DNA of 64,000 nt from Viola odorata (taxonomy: Eukaryota > Streptophyta > Magnoliopsida > Malpighiales > Violaceae): contig OY829540.1 in NCBI GenBank assembly GCA_963691705.1, positions 72,774,367 to 72,838,366 of the forward strand, given 5' to 3'. The notes beneath the pieces are model-generated. The model ran no database searches and was not told the origin of the DNA. It saw only the letters and a program-made list of their open reading frames with translations. This document shows positions 45,780 through 57,616 of this stretch, one piece after another (within the stretch, counting starts at the first letter, position 1; every line of letters starts with the position of its first letter). Position numbers and translations under genes: made by a program.

Positions 45780-48700
45780 GTATGTGTTACAGAGGAGACA
45801 AAGGAAAGACTGTGACTTTCAGACTAAAAAAACAGTAACGACTACTTTTTTATGTTCTTCAACGGCTAGTTTTACTTGCGCGCAGAAGAATAATTGGTGC
45901 TCTTTTTTTTATTTTTATTTTTAAGGAGCAGGAGTGGAAGGAGAGTCACCTGACCGGGCCCCTTCTTCAAGACATCCAACGGCTATACTGCTTTGACTGG
46001 GGTATTACATGTTACACCGCAGAACATAATACATGGACCAAGTCAAGAACCAAACCCTAATCTTATTTTCCTTTCTTTTCATGAGTGATTTTCTTGAACC
46101 TTATTTAACTAGTACTGCTTGCTTTGGTAAAGGTAACTAGTTGAAGAACAAGGTTTCGGGAAATGTAAAAGAAGGAAACTATCTTGAAAGGAGTCCATTA
46201 GTACTTTACGAGAACTTTACACGGTTGATTATCATTTTCTTTTGTTCATTGTTCATGTGGATAGTCCATCGTTAAAAATCTACCTACAGCGAGTTTGTCC
46301 TTAGAATTGATTGGTTGTTTTGTTTTTTATGAGTAAATAAAAAGATGAAATCTAGAAAAAGAGTATAAAAACGATTCACCGATGATAAAATAGGCAGAAT
46401 AGCAAGAACAACACGTAACACGATTTTTTAGGATTAATGATTAGTTTAGAATTTACATATCTGATGAAAATTTAATTAATACACAAAGTTCACCTTTTTT
46501 TCCCTCTCAAATTGTAATACAAATGACTTTTAATCACGCAATAAATCCAGCTGGCATCCAAGTTTGCAAAAGACTCAAATTTAAGCTTCTTTGTAGGCCC
46601 ACAACTAGTAACACATGGATATCAACTAGTCTGATAATTATGTAAAAGAGTCCGAAATAATTCATTATCGTTTTTATTTCTAGCTTTTTGTTAAAAAAAA
46701 CATAAAATGTGTTTGGTAAAATTAAGTGAATAATTTATGAAAACAGAAAAAAGTAGTTTCTTATTTTCTGTTTTATGTTTTAAAAATTAGGAAAAAAAAT
46801 AAAAAACTAGAAACATAAATGATACCGAACAAGCCCTAAAACTTATTTTTTTTCTTTTTTGACTTAAAACGAGTACTCTCTCTAAATTTTTATAAATTTT
46901 TTTTTAACTATAATTACACAGAACAAGTAATCATTGATTTCGGTTAATACATTCCACTAATTATCTCTCTTTATCATATTAATTACTATACTTAAAATTG
47001 ATTTATCTAAAATTAATTGGGTTAGATTTTGTAACTTATGGGGGAAAATTATAATTAAAAAATATCAAGTAATCTCCTAATAAATATGACAATTAATTAA
47101 AAATGTTTTTTTGAGCCAAAATAATAATTAAAACAATTTAGAGGGACTAATTATTCGATCCATTCACACCTTAAACCTTGTAATTGAAGTTTTTACCAAT
47201 AAAGTTATGATCAAAGAGTGCTAATAATTACTACTACTCACTTGGTAAATGTGAATAGTTGAAGAACAAGGTCTTGGGAAATGCAAAAGAAGGATGACTA
47301 TCTTGAGAGGAGTGGGAAAAAATCACGTGACTGAGGTTCTTGTATACGACAAGATTCTTTCTGGCATCGACATATTCATTAAATTTCTGCTTTGGGCATC
47401 GTTCATCCATTAAATTTCCAGGTCCCATTTGCACTCACCAAAAAATTGTAGTTTAGGAGATGCTACAAAACGATTTTTTTTTCATTTCCAGGTCCCATTT
47501 GGCAAATTTTACAATCGCCTTCGATTGCTTCAATCATCTTCCAGGCTGTGGAAAGCAAAGGTGGAGACCACTTAGCAGTGGTCGTAGATGGTAGTGGTTC
47601 ATTCAGCCTAATACAGTATAAATAGTTATAAACTCTTTTCTTTCAGAAAAAAACCAGCTTAGGTTTGGACCCGGGAGGCCAGAAGTGGTCCAACAGCATC
47701 ACACCACACTCATACGGTCATACCATTACTCGACGACTACCGTTTGCGAAGGCTCTCAAAACTCATGAGCTGAATTTCTTGTGTATGGAATCGCATCACT
47801 ATCACTCTATGAGCTGTTCGGCATACCCGGCGAAATTTCATGTTCAACATAAATCATCTACAACCATGCAAGGAGTTAACCAAAGCAACACAAGCAATAT
47901 TGTCATGTGGTTTGGTCAATGGGACAGATAGCTCGTAGGGGGGAAAAAACAAGTCTCCTTAATTTTGAAATTTGTACATGTTCAGCATCACATATAGAAG
48001 GAGCAATCCAAATGTTGTTTCCACAACCAGCAAGTTGCAAGCTCGTTGCAGATTTGATTGGTTTTCTAGACACACCATCAAAGCTTTTGTTCTATGCCAT
48101 AGTTCAAGTAAAGACCGAATGACATTTCTGAAACACGAAAAATAATAGATAACAAAATGCACCGCAGTAATTTGGAAGAATGAAGAGAAGCAAAAGTCTA
48201 TACACTTCCAGAAAACTCCACGAGAGGGCAAAAGAAGGTTTATAACTGCCTTCTCCCACCATATCTACTTCTCATTCTCAACACTTAGTACCCAAGCTTA
48301 AACTTTCGTGTATAATGTGAAACCATGGATATTATACCCCCACATACTACACCAGAAAGCTACCATTTTAACCTTGAGATTAGGTTTCCAGGTTCTAATC
48401 AAAGATGCTATCTGATCTTTTAGTAGGAGGTACCCTTTGTGAAAATCATTCTCCAGGAGAAGCCTGAGAGTTCTTGGATATGTAATTTTTACTTCTAAAA
48501 TGCCAAGTGTGATACCAACCACAAGTTTCTATTTATCTACCCAACCCAAGCACCATGTATCTTGCAGCTTCAATAATTTGTCTAACATACCTAGTCTCCC
48601 TAACAGCTCCTAAAGGGACTTGTTCTCAAAATTTATATTGGGCATTTGCACTAACAAAAAGAAAAGAAAAAGAGTTGAGTAACTCTTTTTTGTACACCTA

Positions 48701-49058
48701 AAATCACAGCTTTGAGTATGGAAGAACAATCCAAAGAAAACAATGCACAATCAATGAAGAAATAGTAATGCATGAGTTTTAACAATGTGGGTTATATTCA
48801 TTCACAAATTTGCAAACAAAAATAGAAGTAGCGGAATTACAAACATGTATCATCATCTAAGATATGTCCTACTGAAACTCAGAATCACAGATCCATTGCC
48901 AAAAGCAAAATAGATCAAAGTATCACACAGATCCATACACATTTTACCGATATAATCCTAGTTGTAACCACAGAAAACGCAAAATTACCAATTAGGTACT
49001 TATTGTTCTACCAAGAATTAAAGAACCTGAATTCACCAAAAGGAGGCGTGTGTGATAC
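45780..49058. other. Long spacer between IMK2-like and PRA1 genes
   Basis: No gene is supported. AT-rich DNA runs to about 47230. A diverged direct repeat links 46138-46205 and 47255-47320 (both near AGTTGAAGAACAAGGT, then GAAGGA, then CTATCTTGA). From 47600 to 48550 the base composition is more even and has open frames (47665-47931 +, 47959-48231 -, 48298-48522 -), but none shows a domain. The stretch nearest 49058 is probably the PRA1 3' UTR. Confidence 0.5.
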
Positions 49059-49712
49059 TCAAACGCGGGCAGCGGCGACCATAGGAGCGGCTGAAGCGGC
49101 AACATTAGATGCAGCACCACCAAGGAACGACAAGAATCCAGTGGCGGCAGGTTCTTGCTCATCCAGGAAAAGATCTTCAGGGACGCGGAATGCGCCATGA
49201 GCACAAACAACAGCCACGCCGACCATGAGAGCAGAGATGAGCACAGATCCAACGCTAGTCAGGAAAACCACAACCACGCTAAGCAGGATCAGGACCCCCA
49301 GAGTTTCACGATCCGAAAACATACGGCCAAAGAGGACAATCGGCTGATCTGAAGGGCGGAATAGGTACATGAACAACCAAGCGCAAGAGAGGCCGAGGAG
49401 CATGAGCAGAGAGAAAGGGTTGGTGAGGAGAGAGATGCCGAGGATCACAGCGATGACGGAGACGTAGTTGACGCGGAAATAGGAGTAGTTCTTGCGGACA
49501 CGCGCCAGCGCATCGGATAAGGATTCTGGTTTGGAGAAAGCGGAGCGGTCAATGAGTTCAGTCCATGGGCGGCGCTGGGACATGCCATGGCGGACGGTTT
49601 CGGAGATCCCGCTGATGAAGGAGCGGAAGGCAGGGGTGGCGATTGGGGGCTGGGACTCGCCGCCACCGCCGATGGTGTTGGAAACTGGAAGGACAGGAGG
49701 TTGAGAGGACAT
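49059..49712 (-). CDS. PRA1 family protein (prenylated Rab acceptor)
   Basis: A single exon of 217 aa, typical length for plant PRA1.B members, starts at ATG 49712-49710. The PRA1 domain begins near residue 45 (RRPWTELIDRSAFSKPESLS, then ALARVRKNYSYFRVNYVSV). Two hydrophobic hairpins follow (VIAVILGISLLTNPFSLLML; LGVLILLSVVVVFLTSVGSV), with four short membrane spans. The C-terminus has AHGAFRVPEDLFLDEQE and an Ala-rich tail. PRA1 proteins sit in ER, Golgi and endosomal membranes and help Rab GTPases and cargo traffic (family knowledge). Nothing unusual was seen. Confidence 0.94.
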   Translation of the reverse strand: MSSQPPVLPVSNTIGGGGESQPPIATPAFRSFISGISETVRHGMSQRRPWTELIDRSAFSKPESLSDALARVRKNYSYFRVNYVSVIAVILGISLLTNPFSLLMLLGLSCAWLFMYLFRPSDQPIVLFGRMFSDRETLGVLILLSVVVVFLTSVGSVLISALMVGVAVVCAHGAFRVPEDLFLDEQEPAATGFLSFLGGAASNVAASAAPMVAAARV

Positions 49713-50192
49713 TTCTGGGAGATTTGTGCGAGAGAAAGGAAATTGATTGATGAAGGAGAGGAGGAATCGAAATTGAAATCGAAGAGGAGATATAGGAAAG
49801 GTAGAGAGATAGGATCAGGCTATGTTTAGGGAGGGATAGATTTGGAGTGCGTGATCTTTTTATTTTTATTTATTTTTTGGTGCAGAGGAAAGAAAGGGAA
49901 ACAAATTTAAGAGCGACTTTTGACGCTGTATTTCTTCGTTGTTACGATTTCGGATAATTGATTCTTTTAAAACCATAAGTACTGTATTAACTATGTGTGA
50001 ATAAATCTATATAAAAAACAAAAAGGACCTTATTTTTTTAAATTACTATTATACTTTTAAATAATTAAAAATCTTAAGGTGTAATAGACTTTTAAACAAT
50101 AATTTAATAAATATATTTTAATTAATTAAATTATTCAATTAGACATCCTTTCAAATTTAACTTGCTGGATATTGGGTTTGTGAAATTTAGTT
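49713..50192. other. PRA1 upstream region
   Basis: Promoter and 5' UTR of the PRA1 gene, then AT-rich DNA up to the Mutator-like element. No gene was seen. Confidence 0.6.
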
Positions 50193-50201
50193 TTAATTAA
50201 T

Positions 50202-51738
50202 GGCCGAAATGGATTTTGAGTCCCTGCAGTCTAATTGATTGACTTATTTCAGCATTCTGACATATTTTTGAGTTATCACCTCCCTCCACTTAAACCCAAC
50301 AATTTATTTCATCCCTCCTCTTGACGCCATTCACATTTTCCGTCTGTTTGCTCACGTGGCGTGCCACGTCAACGATTGCTGACGTGTCACGCCACGTCAG
50401 GGAACAGAACCGGGTCGAGCTCGAAACGGGTCGAAAAAACGGGCTGAATTTTAAATACGATTTTGAGTCCCTGCAGTCTAATTGATTGACTTATTTCAGC
50501 CATCTGACGGATTTTTGACTTATTTCAGCCCTCCACTTAAGCCCAATGATTTATTTCATTCCTCCGCCTAACGCCATCCACATTTTCCGTCTGTTTTCAG
50601 CACGCCACGTCATTTTTTCTTTCTTTTCTTTTCTTTTATTTCTTTTTCTTCTTCCTCCTCCGTCACCAACCGGCCATCAACCTTCTCCCTCTCCATTGGC
50701 TCTTGGCCTCCTCCTCCTCCATTACAGCACCAACCATCATCAATTAATTAATTTTAATTTTACCATCTCCCCAAAACTTCCAAAACTACAAAATCAAACC
50801 ATCAAACCAATTAATTAATTTTAATTCTAATTTCACACCCAATCTTCCTACCTTCTTTCTTTTCCAAAATCAAAAATCAACACCCACACCTCAATCCGAC
50901 CAGTACCACACTACACCACCGCCCATCTCTCTTTGCCGGCATCCACAACCACACCCACACCACTGCCGATCTCTCACCGCCGGCCTCCTCCAAAACAACA
51001 CCATTATCACCAACAAAACCAAATCAACCCAAAAAAATAAATTTTAAAAAAATTCACAGCCATACCTAACTACCTAAGAACAAAAATTTACAATTCCCAA
51101 ACAAACGACACTCCATACCCAACCCAAAAGAAAGAAGGTATAATAAAATTGAAAAAGGAAGAAAAAGAAGGTCCGTGGCTGTGCAGAAAAAAAGAAAGAA
51201 AGAAGAAAAAAAAAGAAAAAAAAAGAAAAAAAAAGAAAAAAAAAAGAAAGAAAAGGAAAAGAAGAAAAAATGATGTGTCAATTGACGTGGCGTGACACGT
51301 CAACAGTCAGTGACGTGGCGATTGACGTGACACGACATGTCAACAAACAGACGGAAAATGTGGATGGCGTTAGGCGGAGGGATGAAATAAATCATTGAGC
51401 TTAAGTGGATGGCTGAAATAAGTCAAAAATCCGTCAGATGGCTGAAATAAGTCAATCAATTAGACTGCAGAGACTCAAAATCCTATTTAAAATTCAACCC
51501 ATTTTTTTGACCCGTTTCGAGCTCGACCTGGTTCTGTTCGCTGACGTGGCGTGACACGTTAGCAATCGTTGACGTGGCACGCCACGTCAGCAAACAGACG
51601 GAAAATGTGGATGGCGTCAGGAGGAGGGATGAAATAAATTGTGGGCTTAAGTGGAGGGAGGTAATAACTCAAAAATCCGTCAGAGAGCTAAAATAAGTCA
51701 ATCAATTAGACTGCAGGGACCAAAAATCCATTTCGGCC
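50202..51738. mobile_element. Mutator-like fold-back element with doubled terminal arms
   Basis: It is 1537 bp long and flanked by the 9-bp duplication TTAATTAAT (50193-50201 and 51739-51747), the target length of Mutator-like transposons. The ends read GGCCGAAATGGATTTT and inverted AAAATCCATTTCGGCC. Each arm is about 420-470 bp and contains two copies of a unit starting near GAGTCCCTGCAGTCTAATTG (50215 and 50467 on the left; reverse forms near 51480 and 51720 on the right). The arms carry several ACGTGGCGTGCCACGTCA-type motifs. The centre (about 50650-51260) has a pyrimidine tract facing a purine tract and no transposase, so it is non-autonomous. Confidence 0.93.
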
Positions 51739-51747
51739 TTAATTAAT

Positions 51748-52410
51748 TAAGTTATTAAATTAATTAACGTATCTGCGTGCAATCATCATCATCACTCTTC
51801 TTCTTCACCTTCAAAATGTTAGTTTCAACGAATGATAAATTTTAAATTTTGCATCCAGTCACAAACTAATTAATTACATTCAATTTGTGTTTTATCTTCT
51901 TTTCATACATTTATATTCAATTTTTGTGTTGTGTTAGTATTGGCACTCAAAGTTGCCCAAGCACTCCAATTCCAATAGTTCTGCAATAGTTCTTACCCAC
52001 CTTGGTAATAATTAAATTAACCGACATGGTTAAATTAATTAATTTAACAAGTTCTTAATTTGATCACTAATTAATCCCGCTGTTTCTGACAATATTTTTA
52101 TGCATAAAACCTTAAATTCCAAGGATCATTAACCCATATAACTACTACACTTCTTGCTTACGGTTCAATTCTTGAATTGCTAGAGAGAAAAAATAGGGAA
52201 TCGTACAATTCAGAATCTCTAAATCGGCCGCCTCCAAGTCAGCCCGCGCGAGGCATTCTGTTGCTTACACAACTGCTGTTGCTGGCGAGGTTCAGACTTA
52301 ACAAGTCCTCCTATTGTTACTTTGACTTTCATTTTTTATACTTAGATATAATGTTCTGAACTTCTTTGTTATGTTTATAAGTAAGGGTCTGTTTTCTTCA
52401 TCTTATTTCA
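51748..52410. other. AT-rich spacer
   Basis: No gene is supported. An ORF of 60 codons at 52177-52359 has no domain. Confidence 0.6.
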
Positions 52411-52978
52411 TCTCATTTGTACATTCAATTTGTGTTTTATGGTTTTTTGATTTTTTAAAATTTATACTTTTGTGGTTTTGTTTTGAGTTTTAAAAAATAA
52501 CCTATTAAACTCATCTTTCTTCGAATTGCAGACGATTGCCGATTTTTAAAGCATGAAGAATCACCATTATCAAAAATTGCTACACTATAATTCTTCAAAG
52601 TCATGGTAAAAATACGATTAGAACCGAATCGATTAGTAATTGATAACAGAATAAAAATTTTGCTTGATTGATGTTTATGTTGCAGGTTTGTATTCTGTTT
52701 TTTCTTTGGGTTTCTGTTCATATTTTTGGAGTAAATAAGGTTATTTTTTTGTTTATTGATTATTGACCATGAAATTACTATTGCCAATCATGCGACACTT
52801 TAACGAATCAATTTCATCCCATTTGTACATTCAATTTGTGTTTTATGGTTTTTTGATTTTTTAAAATTTATACTTTTGTGGTTTTATTTTGAGTTTTAAA
52901 AAGTAACCTATTAAACTCCTCTTTCTTCGAATTGCAGACGATTGCCGATTTCCAAAGCCTAAAGAATCACCATTATTG
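52411..52978. repeat. Pair of about 157-bp direct repeats
   Basis: The copies run from about 52414 to 52570 and from 52820 to 52978, about 406 bp apart. They share TTTGTACATTCAATTTGTG, then GGTTTTTTGATTTTTTAAAA, then TCTTTCTTCGAATTGCAGAC. They differ at about ten positions. Function unknown. Confidence 0.9.
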
Positions 52979-53090
52979 ATTGTCCGACATAGACCCTTAC
53001 ATAGACCTTTATTGAACAACATCATTCCTTCCTGGAGTATCTTAAAAATATATTTATTATATGAATCCTATATTTAATTAGTTTGAGTAC

Positions 53091-53139
<49 letters not shown>
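53091..53139. repeat. TA then TG microsatellite
   Basis: A compound run of about 11 TA followed by about 13 TG units. TG/TA runs of this kind are prone to slippage and Z-DNA formation. Confidence 0.97.
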
Positions 53140-54084
53140 ATTTATTTTGTTCGATCCATATGTGTATGTATTTATGATTGTCGACAATGATTCAAATTCT
53201 CAATTATACCATCTAATTTTTTATTTATTTTTACCAATTAGCTGTCAAAATCAGTCAAATTGATGATTCCATTTGTAGGTTGCACATTGCTTTATTACGA
53301 GCTGTATTAATCTTAAAAATAAGTCAAGTAAATAATTTTTTAATTCAATATTATTCATTTCAAATTGAATAATATTTTAGATCTTGACACAATAGATCCA
53401 TGTTGTATTTATTTAGTTCAATCCATATATGTATATTTATACAATTTCATACATTATTCAATAAATGACTTAAATTACCATTTTTTTGCAAATTTATGTT
53501 TTAAATTTATTTCAATTATAGGAAGATATGTCTACAAACAAAAGAAAAGTGACCAATGATTTGATGGTGCCAAATGTTAAAAGAAGAGAGCGAAATTGGT
53601 TGCTTAAAGTCCAATCATTTTTTTTATGAATACCAAGGTATGTGATTAATTAATATTTTAAAATCAATAATTTGATTCAATGTTTAAAATTATTCGGAGT
53701 GACTAATACTAAACTGTATAATAAATCTTTTATTTGTTTAAATTCGGAGTGACTAATATTAAACTATATAATAAATCTTTTATTTATTTTAATATGCAGG
53801 ACATATAGAAGTTGAACCATCTATTTCACCTCTACATACGTTAAAGGATGTTACAAGCTTCAAATTAGAGCTTTTAGACAATCGATACTTTTAGATAATC
53901 GATACTTTTACTATCTGGTATACTTTTATTAGAAGAGATTGCAGTCATTGAATAAGTAGTGAGAAAAATCAATAGAGGTTAAATGATTTATAAAATTAAC
54001 CTCTTAACAAGATTGCTATTTTGTCTTTTTTATTCACAATTTCATGTTAAATTAATGAATCATAAATTAAGGATTCTAATTGAT
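53140..54084. other. AT-rich spacer before the satellite-like array
   Basis: A 25-bp direct repeat, TTCGGAGTGACTAATA..., occurs at 53694 and 53743. No gene could be supported. The short frame at 53528-53628 (MSTNKRKVTNDLMVPNVKRR at its start) has a lysine- and arginine-rich beginning but no known domain. Confidence 0.5.
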
Positions 54085-57000
54085 TAATAAATTTTTCTTA
54101 AATCAATATTAATTAATTAAGAATTGAACAAAGAATTATTTAAGTACCTTAATCTTAATAAAGATTACGAGTAATCAAGTTATTCCTAAAGTAGAAAATG
54201 TTCCAGCAGATCCTGAATATTATATGGATCTAACTAAATAAATATACATAAATTTACATAATTTTTTCACAATTTATTTTATTTTATTGGCTTTTTGTGC
54301 GTTTGATGTTAATTTTTCCTATTAATATTTTGAATTTCGCATTCTTATAGTATTTATTTAATTAAACATGCAAAATTTTCACAATTTTATGTTTTTTGTG
54401 TTGCGGTGACACTAAATATTGGCATCTTAATACCATACTAGGTTTTTTATTTATTTTGAAAAAAACATAATTATGGTAAAATTTTATTAGTTTTTATTGT
54501 TGCATGCTCATATAAAACTTGAGAGTAACTCAAAAATATGAATTAAATAATTTATATTTAAAAATATATTTAATTTAATTCTTGAATTTTTATTTAATAA
54601 ATTTTTAATTTATTTAAAAATATTAAATAATATTCTTAAATTAATATTAATTAATTAAGAATTCATAAATAATTGAACTAATAATTATTCAAGTATCTTA
54701 ATCTTAATAGAGATTACGATAGAAAATTAGCAAAAATAAATTATATTTGAATAAACTATATTTTTAAAACAAAAGGATTTAATATTAAAATTATGAATAT
54801 TGAGTGTATATTAAATTAATTGTTTAGACTTTGAATTTATATTAAATATTTTTTTAATAGTATAAAAAATGAAAGAAGGTGATTTTCTATTATAAAATAT
54901 TCACGTCATAATATTAAATTATAATTAACAAAAAAAAAATTTAAATAATTTAATAATTGAAATGGTAAAAAATTAAAAAGAGAGATAATTTATTGAAGAA
55001 CCAAAATATGTTAAATACCGATATTATCTTCCAATGAAATTATTCTTGACAATTTTTTGTGTGAGTAAAATAGACGAATGACAATTTTAACAGTCATCTA
55101 TACAAATACTTTTCATTTTCTCAAACATTCGTTGACTCTGTAATTAAAATTGATGTATTATTTTTTTATAATTGGTTTTCTGTGCATTTGATATTAATTT
55201 TTCCAATTAATATTTTGAATTTTTCACTTATAGTTTTTATTTAATTAAACATGCAAAATTTTCACAATTTGGAAAAAAAAATTGTGTTGCAGTGATACTA
55301 AATATTGACATCTTAATACCATATTGGGTTTTTTACTTATTTTGAAAAAAAAATATTTATGGTAAAATTTAATTAGTTTTTATTGTTTCATACTCATAGA
55401 AAACTTGGGAGTAATTCAAAAATATGAATTAATTAATTTATATTTGAAAATATATTTAATTTTTATATTTAATTTAATTTTTGGATTTTCTTTGAATTTT
55501 TATTTAATTAATTTTTAATTTATTTAAGAATATTAATTAATATTTTTTTTAATTGATAAAGAATGGAACTAAGAATAATTTAAGTATCGTAATCTTAATA
55601 AAGATTACGATAGAAAGTTAGCAAAAATAAATTACATTTGTATAAACTATATTTTTTTAAAATGATTTAATATTAACGTTATGAATATTGAGTGTATATT
55701 AAATTAATTCTTTAGACTTTAAATTTATATTAAATATTTTTTTGATAGTATGAAATATGAAAGAAAGTGGTTTTCTATTATGAAATATTCACATCATAAC
55801 ATTAAATTATAATTAAAAAATTATTTAAATAATTTAATAATTGAAATGCTAAAATACAAAAGAGAAAGATAATTTATTGAAGAACCAAAATATGATAAAT
55901 ACCGAAATTATCTTCCTATGAAATTATTCTTGAAAATTTTCTTCGTGAGTAAAAAAGACGAATGACAATTTTGTCTGTCGTCTATACAAATACTTTTCAT
56001 TTTCTCAAACATTCGCTGACTGTGTAATTAAAATTGATGTATTGTTTTTTTATAATTGGCTTTTTGCGTGTTTGATGTTAATTTTTCCTATTAATATTTT
56101 GAATTTTGTATTCTTATAGTATTTATTTAATTAAACATGCAAAATTTTCACTATTTGGAAAAAAATATTTTTTGTGTTGCGGTCACACTAAATATTGACA
56201 TCTTAATACCATATTGGGTATTTTATTTATTTTGAAAAAAACATATTTGTGGTAAAATTTAATTAGTTTTTATTGTTTCATGCTCATATAAAACTAGGGA
56301 GTAATTCAACAATATGAATTAATTAATTTGTATTTGACAATATATTTAATTTAATTCTTGAATTTTTATTTATTTAATTAATTATTTATTTAATAATATT
56401 AATTAATATTCTTAAATAAATTATTCTTAAATTAATATTAATTAATTAAGAATTCATAAATAATTGAACTAATAATTATTTAAGTATCTTAATCTTAATA
56501 AAGATTACGATAGAAAGTTAGCAAAAATAAATTATATTTGTATAAACTATATTTTTTTAAACAAAATGAGTTAATATTAAAGTTATGAATATTGAGTGTA
56601 TATTAAATTAATTCCTTAGAGTTTCAATTTATATTAAATGTTTTTTTGATAATATGAAAAATGAAAGAATGTGATTTTCTATTATGAAATATTCACATCA
56701 TAATTTTAAAAATATAATTAACAAAAATAATTATTTAAATAATTTAATAATTGAAATGTTAAAATACAAAAGAGAAAGATAATTTATTGAAGAACCAAAA
56801 TATGTTAAATACCAAAATTATCTTCCTATGAAATTATTCTTGACAATTTTCTTCGTGAGTAAAATAGATGAATGACAATTTTGACAGTCGTCTATACAAA
56901 TACTTTTCATTTTCTTAAACATTTGCTGACTCTGTAATTAAAATTGATGTATTATTTTTTTATAATTGGCTTTTTGTAGGTTTGATGTTAATTTTTCCTA

Positions 57001-57335
57001 TTAATATTTTGAATTTTGCATTCTTATAGTATTTATTTAATTAAACATGCAAAATTTTCACAATTTGAAAAAAAATATTTTTTGTGTTGTGGTCACACTA
57101 AATATTGACATCTTAATACCATATTGGGTTTTTAATTTATTTTGAAAAAACATATTTATGATAAAAATTTATTAGAAATATGAATTAATTAATTTGTATT
57201 TGACATTTAAGTCACTCAATAGTATAAGAGTTAATATTAAAGTTATGAATGTTGAGTATATATTAAATTAATTCTTTAGACTTTAAATTTATATTAAATA
57301 TATTTTTGATGGTATGAAAAATGAAAAAAAGTGTT
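54085..57335. repeat. AT-rich macrosatellite-like array, unit about 885-910 bp
   Basis: The marker TTAATTTTTCC recurs at 54309, 55194, 56078 and 56988 (steps of 885, 884 and 910), with the same surrounding sequence each time. A second marker, GATTACGATAGAAA followed by TTAGCAAAAATAAATT, recurs near 54712, 55605 and 56503. The first and last copies are incomplete; the last carries an internal deletion near 57170-57210. Copies differ by scattered substitutions and small indels. No open frame runs through it. Confidence 0.93.
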
Positions 57336-57616
57336 TCTCCATAACTTGCCTCAACAAGAAGATACTCAGAAGATAATCAAATCAAAAAAAATATCATCGG
57401 ACAAAATCATCATATATAATGACATTAGCGCTTAAACAATTTATGAATTGAATTATTGAATTTGACTGACGAATTTTATTAGCTCCGGAGAGCAAAGCAT
57501 TCCTCACTCCTCAACACCAACACACACAGACAGAACAGCATACAAATCAGAAATCACTACCATCCAGTCGACACATCTGATTGAAATCAGTAGACACAGA
57601 CATTCAACTTCTTTTG

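Noticed and set aside
47665..48522. Possible genes in three open frames between IMK2-like and PRA1
   Set aside because: None has a recognisable motif, and splice-linked neighbours could not be found.
51066..51303. Phe/Ser-rich minus-strand open frames
   Set aside because: They come from the purine-rich tract in the middle of the Mutator-like element.
54085..57335. CRISPR-like array
   Set aside because: Units are about 0.89 kb, AT-rich and contiguous, in a plant genome; there is no short repeat-spacer pattern.
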